NCBI GenBank assembly: GCA_017308255.1
Contig: JAFKFN010000010.1
Coordinates: 62,001-126,000 of the forward strand
Origin: Altererythrobacter sp.
GTDB taxonomy: Bacteria; Pseudomonadota; Alphaproteobacteria; Sphingomonadales; Sphingomonadaceae
Length of the DNA: 64,000 nt
Direction of reading: 5' to 3'
Below the pieces are notes generated by a model, which ran no database searches, was not told where the DNA came from, and worked only from the letters and a program-made list of their open reading frames with translations. Shown here piece by piece: positions 48,906 to 58,493 of the stretch. Each line of letters begins with the position of its first letter. Position 1 is the first letter of the stretch. Made by a program: the position numbers and the translations under genes.

Positions 48906-49208
48906 ATGATGCGATCCGTGGGCACATTGACCCGGGCCGACCTGGCCGAGACGATCAATCGGAAGCTCGGCTTTTCGCGCACTGAAAGCCTCGATCTTGT
49001 CGAAGATATCCTGGCGAAGATGTGCGAAGCGATGGCCAAGGGGGAAAACGTCAAGATTTCCGGATTCGGCAGCTTCGTTCTGCGCGACAAGCGCGAACGC
49101 GTGGGCCGCAATCCGAAGACCGGGGTGGAAGTCCCGATCACGCCGCGCCGGGTGATGACGTTCCGCGCCAGCCAGAAGCTCAAGGACAGGATTGCCAAAG
49201 GGACATGA
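48906..49208 (+). CDS. ihfA: Integration host factor subunit alpha
   Basis: 100 residues. [33 protein letters not shown], then [36 protein letters not shown], the DNA-binding arm of IHF/HU. It bends DNA for replication, recombination and promoter control. Stop overlaps the merR start by four bases. Confidence 0.96.
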   Translation: MMRSVGTLTRADLAETINRKLGFSRTESLDLVEDILAKMCEAMAKGENVKISGFGSFVLRDKRERVGRNPKTGVEVPITPRRVMTFRASQKLKDRIAKGT

Positions 49209-49597
49209 CGAGCGAACCGAGCCAGCTGCGTTTCGATGACGGCAAGGAGCCGGAGGCCCTGCGCACGATCGGCGAAGTGGCGGCGGGTTTCGGCATCCGG
49301 CAGCATGTGCTGCGGTATTGGGAACAGCAGTTCCCCATGCTCCGGCCGCTGAAGCGCAGCGGGGGGCGGCGCTATTACCGGCCGGAAGACGTGCGGCTGA
49401 TCGAGACGATCGACCGGCTGGTCAACCGCCAGGGCTATACGCTGAAAGGCGCGCGGCAGGCGATCGAGGAAGGCTCGGCCGCCCGTTCGGCGCCTGCGCT
49501 AAGCACCCCCGCGCCTTCGCGGGCGGAAGTGCCGGAGGACGTCCTTCCCCGGCTTCGCGCGATCCGCGAGCGGCTCGCCGCCGCGCTCGCCGCCTGA
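49205..49597 (+). CDS. MerR family transcriptional regulator
   Basis: 130 residues. [50 protein letters not shown], then a short Pro/Ala linker and a C-terminal helix. It lacks an obvious metal-binding Cys. A MerR gene in this place after ihfA is usual in alphaproteobacteria. Confidence 0.9.
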   Translation: MTSEPSQLRFDDGKEPEALRTIGEVAAGFGIRQHVLRYWEQQFPMLRPLKRSGGRRYYRPEDVRLIETIDRLVNRQGYTLKGARQAIEEGSAARSAPALSTPAPSRAEVPEDVLPRLRAIRERLAAALAA

Positions 49598-49667
49598 GAA
49601 TTTTTCGCCGCGCATGTAAGATACCCGTTCACCGCCCGACTAACCAGTCGAGCGGGATGGGAACGGA

Positions 49668-50204
49668 ATGACCGACGCCAGGGCAAAATCGCAGCAGGAT
49701 GCGCGCTATCTGGCGGCCGCGCGCCTTTATGGCGCGATGATCGAGCGGCTGGCGCGCGGCTATGAAGCCGATGGGGAACTGCGCCGCGACCTGGTGCAGG
49801 ACATCCACGCCGCGCTGTGGCGCAGCTTCACCATCTTCGAAGGCCAATGCTCGGAAAAGAGCTGGGTCCACCGCATCGCGCACAACGTGGGCGTCACCCA
49901 CATGATGACCGGGCGCCGCGCGCGCCGCACGGCGCTGGTCGGGCTGGAGGAGATCGAGCAGCTTCCCGGCGCCGACGATCCCGAGCACGCCACCGGCGAG
50001 CGTTCGCTGAGCGACCGTCTGCTCGCCGCGATCCACCGGCTGAAACCGGCCGACCGGCAGGTGATGCTGCTTTACCTGGAAGACCTGACCGCCGCCGAGA
50101 TCGGCGAGGTCACCGGGCTGTCCCCCAGCGCCGTGGCGGTGCGCGTGCATCGGCTGAAGGCGCTGCTGGCCGAGCCCTATCGCACTCAGGAGGAATCCGC
50201 ATGA
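49668..50204 (+). CDS. ECF-type RNA polymerase sigma factor
   Basis: 178 residues. Region 2 (RRDLVQDIHAALWRSFTIFEGQCSEKSWVHRIAHNVGVTHMM) and region 4 (LKPADRQVMLLYLEDLTAAEIGEVTGLSPSAVAVRVHRLKALL). It is coupled by four-base overlap to a membrane protein and then to a serine hydrolase. No zinc-containing anti-sigma motif is seen. Confidence 0.9.
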   Translation: MTDARAKSQQDARYLAAARLYGAMIERLARGYEADGELRRDLVQDIHAALWRSFTIFEGQCSEKSWVHRIAHNVGVTHMMTGRRARRTALVGLEEIEQLPGADDPEHATGERSLSDRLLAAIHRLKPADRQVMLLYLEDLTAAEIGEVTGLSPSAVAVRVHRLKALLAEPYRTQEESA

Positions 50205-50779
50205 GCGAGGATCCGATCAAGCGGGCGTGGCAGGCTTCGGTCGAGAGCGCCGGGGCGCCGGCATTGGACGATGTGCGCGCCGGGGCCGGAAAGTTCTATC
50301 GCTTCGTCTGGTGGCGCAACTTCGTGGAATATGCCGCCTGTGTCGTCGTGGTGATCTCGTTCACCTGGTACGTGTTCACGCTGCCCATGCTGCTCCAGCG
50401 TGTCGGCTCGGCGATGATCGTCGTGGCGACGTTCTATGTTGCCTGGCAGCTCCATCGCCGGGCTTCGGCAGCGCCCCCGGAAAAGGCCGGGACAATGCCG
50501 ATCTATCATTTCGCGCGGACGCAACTGGTCCGCCAGCGCGACGCGCTGCGCACGGTGTTCTCCTGGTATATACTGCCGTTCCTGCCAGGCCTCGCGGTGC
50601 TGGTGATCGGCAGCATGAATGCCCCCGATACGCACCCGGACGGGCCGGGCCCGCGCGACGCTGTGGCCATCGCCGTGATCGCCGGGGTGTTCTTCGGCGT
50701 CTGGTGGTTCAACCAGCGCGTGGTCCGCAAGCTGCAGAAGAAGATCGACGAGATCGACGCATTGACGGGAGCGGGTTGA
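50201..50779 (+). CDS. Membrane protein of unknown function, possible anti-sigma factor
   Basis: 192 residues. A cytoplasmic N-terminus (about 45 residues) leads to four hydrophobic stretches (FVEYAACVVVVISFTWYVF, SAMIVVATFYVAW, ILPFLPGLAVLVIGSM, AIAVIAGVFFGVWWF). The gene overlaps the sigma gene. Its position suggests it holds or releases the sigma factor, but no anti-sigma motif is present. Confidence 0.72.
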   Translation: MSEDPIKRAWQASVESAGAPALDDVRAGAGKFYRFVWWRNFVEYAACVVVVISFTWYVFTLPMLLQRVGSAMIVVATFYVAWQLHRRASAAPPEKAGTMPIYHFARTQLVRQRDALRTVFSWYILPFLPGLAVLVIGSMNAPDTHPDGPGPRDAVAIAVIAGVFFGVWWFNQRVVRKLQKKIDEIDALTGAG

Positions 50780-52527
50780 TGAGAGCGTTGGGCACGATAC
50801 TGACGGCGGCCGGGATGACGTTATCCGCACCCGCCGCCGCGCAGGACGCCGTGGGAGACTGGAACGGCACTCTTGTCGCCGGGCCGACCACGCTGCGCAT
50901 CGTCGTCCATATCGCGCGCGGGGCGGATGGGGCGCTGGGCGGCACGCTCGACAGCCCGGACCAGAACGTGGCGGGCATCGCGCTGGCGGGCGTGACGGCC
51001 GACAGCGGCAGCCTCTCGTTCACCGTCCCCTCCGTGGGCGGGGCCTATCGGGCCAGTTGGGATCCGGCCGCCGCGCTGTGGAAAGGCACCTGGGTGCAGA
51101 ATCAGGCGCCCCTGCCGCTGGACCTTCGTGCCGGCCTGCCGAGCGGTGAGGCGCCATCGCCGCCTGCCGCCTTGCCGGCCGACTGGCGCCCGCCGGCCGA
51201 TTCCCCCGTGCGTGAGATGATCGCCGCGCGCAACGCGCCGCGCGCGGGGCAGGGCATTGCGGTCGGCGTGCTCGATCCTTCGGGCCGGCGCGTGATATCG
51301 GACGGAACGGGCGTGGGCGCCGTATTCGACGGGCGGACGCTGTTCGAAATCGGTTCCATCTCCAAGGTCTTCACCGCGCTGCTGCTGGCCGATATGGCCG
51401 GCAAGGGCGAGGTCTCGCTGGACGATCCGGCGGAGAAGTACCTGCCGGCTGGTCACCATATGCCTCAACGCGGCGGCCGCCAGATCACGCTGCGCGATCT
51501 CTCCACGCATGTATCCGGCCTGCCGCGCCTGCCGAGCAATATGGAGATGAGCGATCCGGACGATCCCTATCGCGATTACACCGAAGCGCAGATGCTGGCG
51601 TTCCTCGACAGCTATGCCCTGCCGCGCGATATCGGAGCGCAGTGGGAATATTCGAACTTCGGCGTGGGCCTGCTCGGCTATCTGCTCGGTCGCGCGGCGG
51701 GCAAGGATTACGAGGCGCTGCTGCGCGAACGGATCACGGGCCCGCTGGGGATGAAGGACACGGCGATCACCCTGTCGCCCGCGCTGGCCGCCCGGCTGGC
51801 ACCGGCGTTCGATCCATATATGCGGCCGGCCAAGCCGTGGAACCTGTCAATGCTGATGGGCGCCGGCGGAATCCGGTCGACCGCCGACGACATGCTGACG
51901 TTCGCTGCCGCCGTGCTCGATCCGAAGTCGCCGATCGCGCCCGCGGTGAAAACCGCGCTGGCGGTGCGGGTGCCGACCGGCAATGCGAAAGTCGAGCAAG
52001 CGCTCGGCTGGCAGATCGTGGAGGTGGAGCCGGGGCGTGAACTGGTGCTGCATGACGGCGGCACCGGCGGCTTCCGATCGTCGCTGGCCATCGAACCGGC
52101 CAAGAGGACTGCGGCGGTGGTTCTGATCAACACCGCGGTCGAACCTTCGGCGACCGATCTTGCGCTTCATGTCCTGGTCGGCTCGCCCATCGCGCCAACG
52201 CCTCCGGTTCCGGCGCCGCCGCCCGAGCCCGTGCGCCGGGTAGAGGTGCTTCTGCCCCAGGCCGAGCTGGACCGCGTTACGGGCCGCTATGAATTCGCGC
52301 CCGGCGTGGTGTTCAGCGTGGTGCGCGACGGAGAGGGCTTGCGCGTGCAGCGGGAGGGCGCCGTGACCGGCCCCGCGCTGCCGATCTTCGCCGAGAGCCC
52401 GCTGCACTTCTTCTGGAAAGCGGTGGACGCCCAGGTGCTCTTCACCACTGACGAAAGTGGCAGGGTGACGGGCGCGGTATTCACGCAAAGCGGCCAGTCG
52501 ATGACCGGCAAGCGGCTGGAGGATTAG
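50779..52527 (+). CDS. Serine hydrolase of the beta-lactamase/esterase family
   Basis: 582 residues. Signal peptide (ALGTILTAAGMTLSAPAAAQ), an extra N-terminal domain (DAVGDWNGTLVAGPTTLRIVVHI..., about 100 residues), then the class C-like domain with SISK (SxxK), YSN (YxN) and HDGGTGG. The C-terminal part follows a Pro-rich linker (APTPPVPAPPPEPVRR). It is a periplasmic esterase or peptidase rather than a clinical beta-lactamase. The TGATG overlap couples it to the membrane protein. Confidence 0.88.
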   Translation: MRALGTILTAAGMTLSAPAAAQDAVGDWNGTLVAGPTTLRIVVHIARGADGALGGTLDSPDQNVAGIALAGVTADSGSLSFTVPSVGGAYRASWDPAAALWKGTWVQNQAPLPLDLRAGLPSGEAPSPPAALPADWRPPADSPVREMIAARNAPRAGQGIAVGVLDPSGRRVISDGTGVGAVFDGRTLFEIGSISKVFTALLLADMAGKGEVSLDDPAEKYLPAGHHMPQRGGRQITLRDLSTHVSGLPRLPSNMEMSDPDDPYRDYTEAQMLAFLDSYALPRDIGAQWEYSNFGVGLLGYLLGRAAGKDYEALLRERITGPLGMKDTAITLSPALAARLAPAFDPYMRPAKPWNLSMLMGAGGIRSTADDMLTFAAAVLDPKSPIAPAVKTALAVRVPTGNAKVEQALGWQIVEVEPGRELVLHDGGTGGFRSSLAIEPAKRTAAVVLINTAVEPSATDLALHVLVGSPIAPTPPVPAPPPEPVRRVEVLLPQAELDRVTGRYEFAPGVVFSVVRDGEGLRVQREGAVTGPALPIFAESPLHFFWKAVDAQVLFTTDESGRVTGAVFTQSGQSMTGKRLED

Positions 52528-52534
52528 CACCGTG

Positions 52535-52562
52535 CCCTCTCCCTCCGCGCGGAGGGAGAGGG
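52535..52562. terminator. 28-bp perfect palindrome between convergent genes
   Basis: CCCTCTCCCTCCGC followed exactly by its reverse complement. It lies between the serine hydrolase stop and the asd stop, and can serve both strands, although no T-runs follow. It resembles the hairpins between atpD and atpC. Confidence 0.5.
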
Positions 52563-52582
52563 CCAATGGCGCCGGAGCCGGA

Positions 52583-53848
<1,266 letters not shown>

Positions 53849-54382
53849 TCAGCCGACCTTCTGCGGCCCCAGTTCCGGATCGAGATCGCGCGGGCGGGCG
53901 AGATGGACCAGCTTGCCGCACCGGGGGGCGCATTCGGCCCAGCTGTCGATCGCCAATTCGAGCACGGCGAAAGTGGCCGTGGGATATTTCTCGGCGGCGG
54001 CTTCCAGCAGGGGGTTCTCCGCCTCAGGCGCGACGAGATCGAAGATCAGCTGCTGCAAGCCGGGGTTGTGGCCGGCGAGGAGCACCCCCGCGGGATCGCC
54101 TTCAAGCGAGCGGAGAATGTCGATCAGCGTGCCGCTGTCCGCCAGATAGATCCGTTCGTCCCAGCGGATGGGAATGTCCAGCCGGGCGGCCTCCAGCGTC
54201 AGCCGGACCCGTTCCGCCGGGCTCGCGAGCAGGAGGTCGAACGACGTGCCGTGCTCTCGGATATGGCGGCCCATCAGCGCGGCGCCGCGCTTGCCGCGAT
54301 CGTTCAGCCCCCGGTCGAAATCGCGCAGCGCCATATCGTCCCAGTCCGACTTGGCATGGCGCAGCAGGCCGAGGGTCTTCAC
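53849..54382 (-). CDS. SixA-like histidine phosphatase
   Basis: 177 residues, histidine phosphatase superfamily: TLGLLRHAKSDWD (catalytic LRHA), SPAERVRLT, and second His in LLAGHNPGLQQL. SixA removes phosphate from histidine of phosphotransfer proteins; the target here is unknown. GTG start at 54382, six bases after the helicase stop. Confidence 0.88.
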   Translation of the reverse strand: MKTLGLLRHAKSDWDDMALRDFDRGLNDRGKRGAALMGRHIREHGTSFDLLLASPAERVRLTLEAARLDIPIRWDERIYLADSGTLIDILRSLEGDPAGVLLAGHNPGLQQLIFDLVAPEAENPLLEAAAEKYPTATFAVLELAIDSWAECAPRCGKLVHLARPRDLDPELGPQKVG

Positions 54383-54388
54383 TTGAGC

Positions 54389-57109
54389 CTAGTTCCGTTC
54401 CCGTTCCGCCGAAGAATCCGCCGGCGCCGGTGAGCAAACACCGCGGGCCAGCCGTTGTAAAGCTTCGTCCAGCGTCAGGCGGTGGATGGGCGTGCCGGCG
54501 GGAAAGGCGCTCAACAAGCGCGAAGGGAAGGCTGGCGAGAGGACGACGAATTGCCCGCGATCGTCCGCCGAGCGGATCAGCCGGCCGAACGCCTGCGCCA
54601 GACGCGCGCGGATGATCCGATCGTCATAAGCGCCGCCGCCGCCTTCGGCCGTGGCCGCGCGGCGGGCGCGGTGGAGGATCGTGGGCTTGGGCCAGGGAAC
54701 TTGTTCCAGCACCACGCAGCGCAGCGATTCGCCCGGCACGTCCACCCCATCACGCAAGGCATCGGTGCCGAGCAGGCTGGCGCGGGCATCGTCGCGGAAG
54801 ATATCCACCAGGGTGCCGGTGTCGATCGGATCGACGTGCTGGGCGTAAAGCGGCAGGCCGGCGCGGGCGAGGCGGTCGGCGATGCGGCCGTGGACGGCGC
54901 GCAGCCGGCGGATCGCGGTGAACAGGCCCAGCACGCCGCCGCCGCAAGCCTCGATGATCCGGGCATAGGCGCCGGCGAGCGCGGCGAGATCGCCCTTCTT
55001 CACATCGGTGACGATCAGCACTTCGGCCCGGCCGGCATAATCGAACGGGCTTTCGGCGGCGGAAAGCAGCGGCGGCGTCTCGAGATGGAGCGCGCCGGAG
55101 CGGGCGAGGGCGGCGTTCCAATCCTCCCCATCGCGTAAGGTGGCGCTGGTCAGCATGACGCCGTGCGCCGGTTCCAGCACCGTCTTGGCGAAGGGCTTCA
55201 TGGGATCGAGGAAATGGCGGCGCAGGCCGACATCGAATTCGCGCGCGTCGGATCGTTCGACGGCCAGCCAGTCCACGAAATCGGGATCGGCCGGGCCGCC
55301 CAGCCGGCCGAGCAGCGCTTCCCAGGCCGCCAGCGTGTCGATCCGCCAGGCGAGCGAGTGGCGCGCCCCTTCGATCCGGGCACGGCCCTGTCCGTCGAGC
55401 CAATCGGGCGAATCCTCGATAAGCGCTTCGAGCCGCAGGGCGAGGCGGACCAGCGGCTGGCGGATGGCGGCCAGCGCGCCCGCGGCCTGCTGCGCGCGTT
55501 CCACGAAGTCTCCGTCGAGCTGGGCGGCTTCGGTCTCGATGCCGTAGCCGGCTTCCTGGCCGCTGGTTTCATCGCGGGCATAAGTAACCGCGCGGACGGC
55601 GGCGAGAAGCTCCTCGATCGGGCCGGACGGCGCGCCTTCGGCTATGCGCTGAAGCCAGCCGCTGGTGGGCAGCGCCTCCGCCCCCTCCAACGCGGCGGCG
55701 ATCGCCCGTGCGCCGTCCTCGTCATAGCTGGCCAGGTCGGCGAGCCGGGCGGCCAGGCCGCGCCGCCGCCCGCGCGAGCCTTTCTCAGGCCCCGCCATCC
55801 AGCGCTTCATCTCTACCGCTTCCTGCCCGGTGAGCGCGGCGGAGAACGTGCTGTCCGCCGCCTCGAACACGTGGTGGCCTTCGTCAAACACGATGCGCGT
55901 GGGCCGCTGGGCATGATCGCGCCCGCGCGCGGCGTTGACCATGACCAGCGCATGGTTGGCGATCACCAGATCGGCCTGCGCGCTGGCGCGGGAGGCGCGT
56001 TCGATGAAGCATTTCCGGTAATGCGGGCAGCCGGCATAGACGCATTCGCCGCGCTGGTCGGTCAGCGAGCGCACAGCGCGGCTGCGGAACAGGGTGCCGA
56101 GCCAGCCGGGCAGGTCGCCGCCGATCATGTCGCCATCGCGCGAATAGGCGGCCCAGCGCGCCACCAGTTGCGCCAGCACCGCCGCGCGGCCGCCGAAGCC
56201 GCCTTGCAGCGCGTCTTCCAGGTTGAGCAGGCACAGGTAGTTTTCCCGCCCCTTGCGGACCACGACCGGGCGGCTGCCGTCGGCGCGCGTTTCCGGCCAC
56301 GCACGGGCGCTTTCGCGGCGGAGCTGGCGCTGGAGGTTCTTGGTATAAGTGGACACCCACAGGGTGCCGCCCGATTTCTCCGCCCAGAGCGAGGCGGGGG
56401 CGAGATAGCCCAGCGTCTTGCCGATGCCGGTGCCGGCCTGCGCCAGCAGCAAGTGCGGGGCGGCGCGCCGTTCGCGCGGGGCGAAGACCTTGCCGGCTTC
56501 CTTCGCATAGCGGCGCTGGCCCTCGCGCCGTTCGGCGCCCTGGCCGGTCAGCGCATCGAGCCGGCCCTCGATCTCCGCTTCGCCGAGCGTGACTTGCGCG
56601 GGCTGGGGGCGTTCGGGCGCTTCCTCCCATTCGGGCAGGCGGGAAAACAGCCACTTCTCCGCCCGGTCCGGCTGGCGGACGTGGGGCATGACGATCTGCG
56701 CCCAGGGCCAGCGCAGGCGGGCCAGCGATTGCAGCGCGCTCCAGGCGCCCTCGCGCTCCGGCCAATCGGCGCTTTCGCACCGTTCCAGCAGTGCCCCGGC
56801 GGCTTGCTGGAGGAGCAGGGGGACCTGATCGTCGGACCCCGGCTCCGTGAGATCGAGCGCGCGGGCCAGCCCCTTTGGCGTGGGCACCACGAAGCGTGCC
56901 GGATGGACGAAAGCGTAAAGCTCCAGCAGGTCGAGACCGGAAAGATCGGGATAGCCCAGCCGTGTCGCGACCAGCGGGGCGTTGAGCAGCAGCAGCGGCG
57001 TATCCGCCGCGGCCATGATCGCCTCTCCCTTGCCGAGCGCCCGGGTCGTGCCGTCCTTGCGCAGCCAAGTGCCCGCGTGGCTGGCGTGAAGGGCTGGAAG
57101 GGAGAGCAT
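54389..57109 (-). CDS. ATP-dependent DNA helicase, DinG/XPD-like
   Basis: 906 residues. Walker A AQAGTGIGKTLGYL, DEGH box in FDEGHHVFE, and an iron-sulfur Cys set (YLCLLN, GECVYAGCPHYRKCF). Helicase C-terminal motifs are present (LLGTDALRDGVDVPG, QAFGRLIRSADDRGQ). The N-terminal LPALHASHAGTWLRKDGTT... is conserved in sphingomonad homologues, which supports ATG 57109. Likely acts in DNA repair on branched or hybrid structures. Confidence 0.9.
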   Translation of the reverse strand: MLSLPALHASHAGTWLRKDGTTRALGKGEAIMAAADTPLLLLNAPLVATRLGYPDLSGLDLLELYAFVHPARFVVPTPKGLARALDLTEPGSDDQVPLLLQQAAGALLERCESADWPEREGAWSALQSLARLRWPWAQIVMPHVRQPDRAEKWLFSRLPEWEEAPERPQPAQVTLGEAEIEGRLDALTGQGAERREGQRRYAKEAGKVFAPRERRAAPHLLLAQAGTGIGKTLGYLAPASLWAEKSGGTLWVSTYTKNLQRQLRRESARAWPETRADGSRPVVVRKGRENYLCLLNLEDALQGGFGGRAAVLAQLVARWAAYSRDGDMIGGDLPGWLGTLFRSRAVRSLTDQRGECVYAGCPHYRKCFIERASRASAQADLVIANHALVMVNAARGRDHAQRPTRIVFDEGHHVFEAADSTFSAALTGQEAVEMKRWMAGPEKGSRGRRRGLAARLADLASYDEDGARAIAAALEGAEALPTSGWLQRIAEGAPSGPIEELLAAVRAVTYARDETSGQEAGYGIETEAAQLDGDFVERAQQAAGALAAIRQPLVRLALRLEALIEDSPDWLDGQGRARIEGARHSLAWRIDTLAAWEALLGRLGGPADPDFVDWLAVERSDAREFDVGLRRHFLDPMKPFAKTVLEPAHGVMLTSATLRDGEDWNAALARSGALHLETPPLLSAAESPFDYAGRAEVLIVTDVKKGDLAALAGAYARIIEACGGGVLGLFTAIRRLRAVHGRIADRLARAGLPLYAQHVDPIDTGTLVDIFRDDARASLLGTDALRDGVDVPGESLRCVVLEQVPWPKPTILHRARRAATAEGGGGAYDDRIIRARLAQAFGRLIRSADDRGQFVVLSPAFPSRLLSAFPAGTPIHRLTLDEALQRLARGVCSPAPADSSAERERN

Positions 57110-57222
57110 GGCGCCTGATGCGAGATGCGGAACGAAAAGTAAACGCCGGGGCGTGAGGAGAAGGGAAGCGGGGGCGAGTCGGCCTGGCAGACGGAGCGAT
57201 GAAGCCGATCGGCTCGCCGCGC

Positions 57223-57250
57223 TTTTGGCTCGGATGGGCGTGCATATAAT
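57223..57250 (+). promoter_or_regulatory. Candidate promoter for the Pro/Ala-rich membrane protein
   Basis: TATAAT at 57245-57250 with TTTTGG at 57223-57228 (spacer 16), 92 bases before the chosen start. The -10 is perfect, the -35 weak. The rest of the 232-base gap between the helicase and this gene shows no gene. Confidence 0.4.
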
Positions 57251-57341
57251 TCAGGAAAAGTGTTCGGAATCAAAAGCGTGGTTCGAAACTGAACGGCGAT
57301 TCAGGGAACGGCGCGGCGCGGCGACGGGTTTTCCCTGGGCT

Positions 57342-58319
57342 ATGACCAACACACACCATCTCACGCGCCCCACCCGATTCGCGCTTGCCGCGAGTCTGAT
57401 GCTGGGGGCTTCGCCGATCCTCGCCCAAGTAAGCGTGGATCCCGTTCCCACCCCTGTGGAATCCGCGCCCGCGCCGGTGATCGCGGCGCCGCCCGCGCCG
57501 GCCATCGTCGTGCCCGATGTCGCGCCCTCGAGCCCGTCAGCGGTCACCCCGATCACGCCGGTCGAGGAGGCTACGGTTGTCCCGGCGGAGCAGCCCGTCG
57601 CGGCACCCGAACCCGCGCCGGTGGCCGCCCGCACCGTGGCGGCCGAGCCTGCTGCCGCCCCGGCCGCGCGCCCCGCGCCGCAAGATGCCGCGCCTGCCGC
57701 GGATGAAGTAAACGAAGCTTCCACGCCGATCGCAGAACCCGTCAGTGCCGAACCCGTTGCGGCTCCGGCGGAGGAGCCCCTGCTCGTTCCGGTCAGCGAG
57801 GCCGTTCCCCCCGCCGCCAACGACAACGCCTGGGGCTTGCTCGCCGCGGCCGGCGGCGTCCTGGCGATCCTGATCCTGGCGATCTGGGGCTTCGTGGCCG
57901 TGGGCCGTCGCAAGACGCCGCTAGAGCGCTCTGCGGTTCCCGTGGTCGAGCGGCCGGTGGTCACCCCGCGTGAACCCGTAGCCGCGCCTACGCCGACGCT
58001 GACGCCTGCTATGCAGCCGCCGCAGCTTGTGGCCAGCCGCAGCACGCAAGGCGGCCTTCCCCATGCCGGCGCCTCGGTCGCCCTGCCGCGCACCCTGCCC
58101 GAGAGCTTCACCGAACGGGCGGCGCTGCTCAAGCGCATGATCGACGCCAAGCCGGATCGGGCCAATCCGTTCACCGACCGGCGGGCGCGGGCCAAGCGGG
58201 CCCGGCTGATCCTGCAATCGCTCGGTCGCGATTTCGGTGACACCCGCCCGTGGATCGATCTCAGCCAGTATCCCAACAACTGGCCGGAACTGGCGCGCCA
58301 CACATCGGCCGCGGCATGA
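57342..58319 (+). CDS. Pro/Ala-rich membrane protein, unknown function
   Basis: 325 residues. Signal peptide (RFALAASLMLGASPILAQ), then about 130 residues of Pro, Ala, Val and Glu low-complexity sequence (VAAPEPAPVAARTVAAEPAAAP-like). One membrane helix follows (LLAAAGGVLAILILAIWGFVAVG). The C-terminal domain is basic (RAALLKRMIDAKPDRANPFTDRRARAKRARLILQSLGRDF), ending IDLSQYPNNWPELAR. No family recognised; the shape suggests an envelope-spanning protein with a cytoplasmic end. ATG 57342 is preferred because the signal peptide begins there. Confidence 0.75.
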   Translation: MTNTHHLTRPTRFALAASLMLGASPILAQVSVDPVPTPVESAPAPVIAAPPAPAIVVPDVAPSSPSAVTPITPVEEATVVPAEQPVAAPEPAPVAARTVAAEPAAAPAARPAPQDAAPAADEVNEASTPIAEPVSAEPVAAPAEEPLLVPVSEAVPPAANDNAWGLLAAAGGVLAILILAIWGFVAVGRRKTPLERSAVPVVERPVVTPREPVAAPTPTLTPAMQPPQLVASRSTQGGLPHAGASVALPRTLPESFTERAALLKRMIDAKPDRANPFTDRRARAKRARLILQSLGRDFGDTRPWIDLSQYPNNWPELARHTSAAA

Positions 58320-58350
58320 TCTCCCGCTGGAGCCGGAAGCTCCGTAACGC

Positions 58351-58387
58351 AAAGGGCGGTCTCTGTAGAGGCCGCCCTTTCCCCTTT
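58351..58387 (+). terminator. Rho-independent-like terminator
   Basis: AAAGGGCGG-T-CTCT-GT-AGAG-G-CCGCCCTTT followed by CCCCTTT, 31 bases after the Pro/Ala-rich gene. The long stem and A/T ends fit a bidirectional terminator. Confidence 0.75.
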
Positions 58388-58390
58388 GAA

Positions 58391-58472
58391 TCGTCATTGC
58401 GAGCGTAGCGAAGCAATACAGAGCGCATTGAGCTGCCGCCCTGGATTGCTTCGCTACGCTCGCAATGACGAA
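58391..58472. repeat. Palindromic intergenic repeat, family B, copy 4
   Basis: CGTCATTGCGAGCGTAGCGA... and inverted CTGGATTGCTTCGCTACGCT, CGCAATGACG. It lies between the convergent Pro/Ala-rich and esterase genes, directly after the terminator hairpin. Confidence 0.85.
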
Positions 58473-58493
58473 ATAGGGGGTGGCCCTTTTACG

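Noticed and set aside
50779-52527. True antibiotic-resistance beta-lactamase
   Set aside because: It has SxxK, YxN and HxG-like motifs but with an added N-terminal domain and a C-terminal domain after a Pro linker, as in esterase/peptidase relatives.
55163-57118. Plus-strand ORF of 651 aa over the helicase
   Set aside because: Antisense to a gene with full helicase motifs; composition is that of a shadow.
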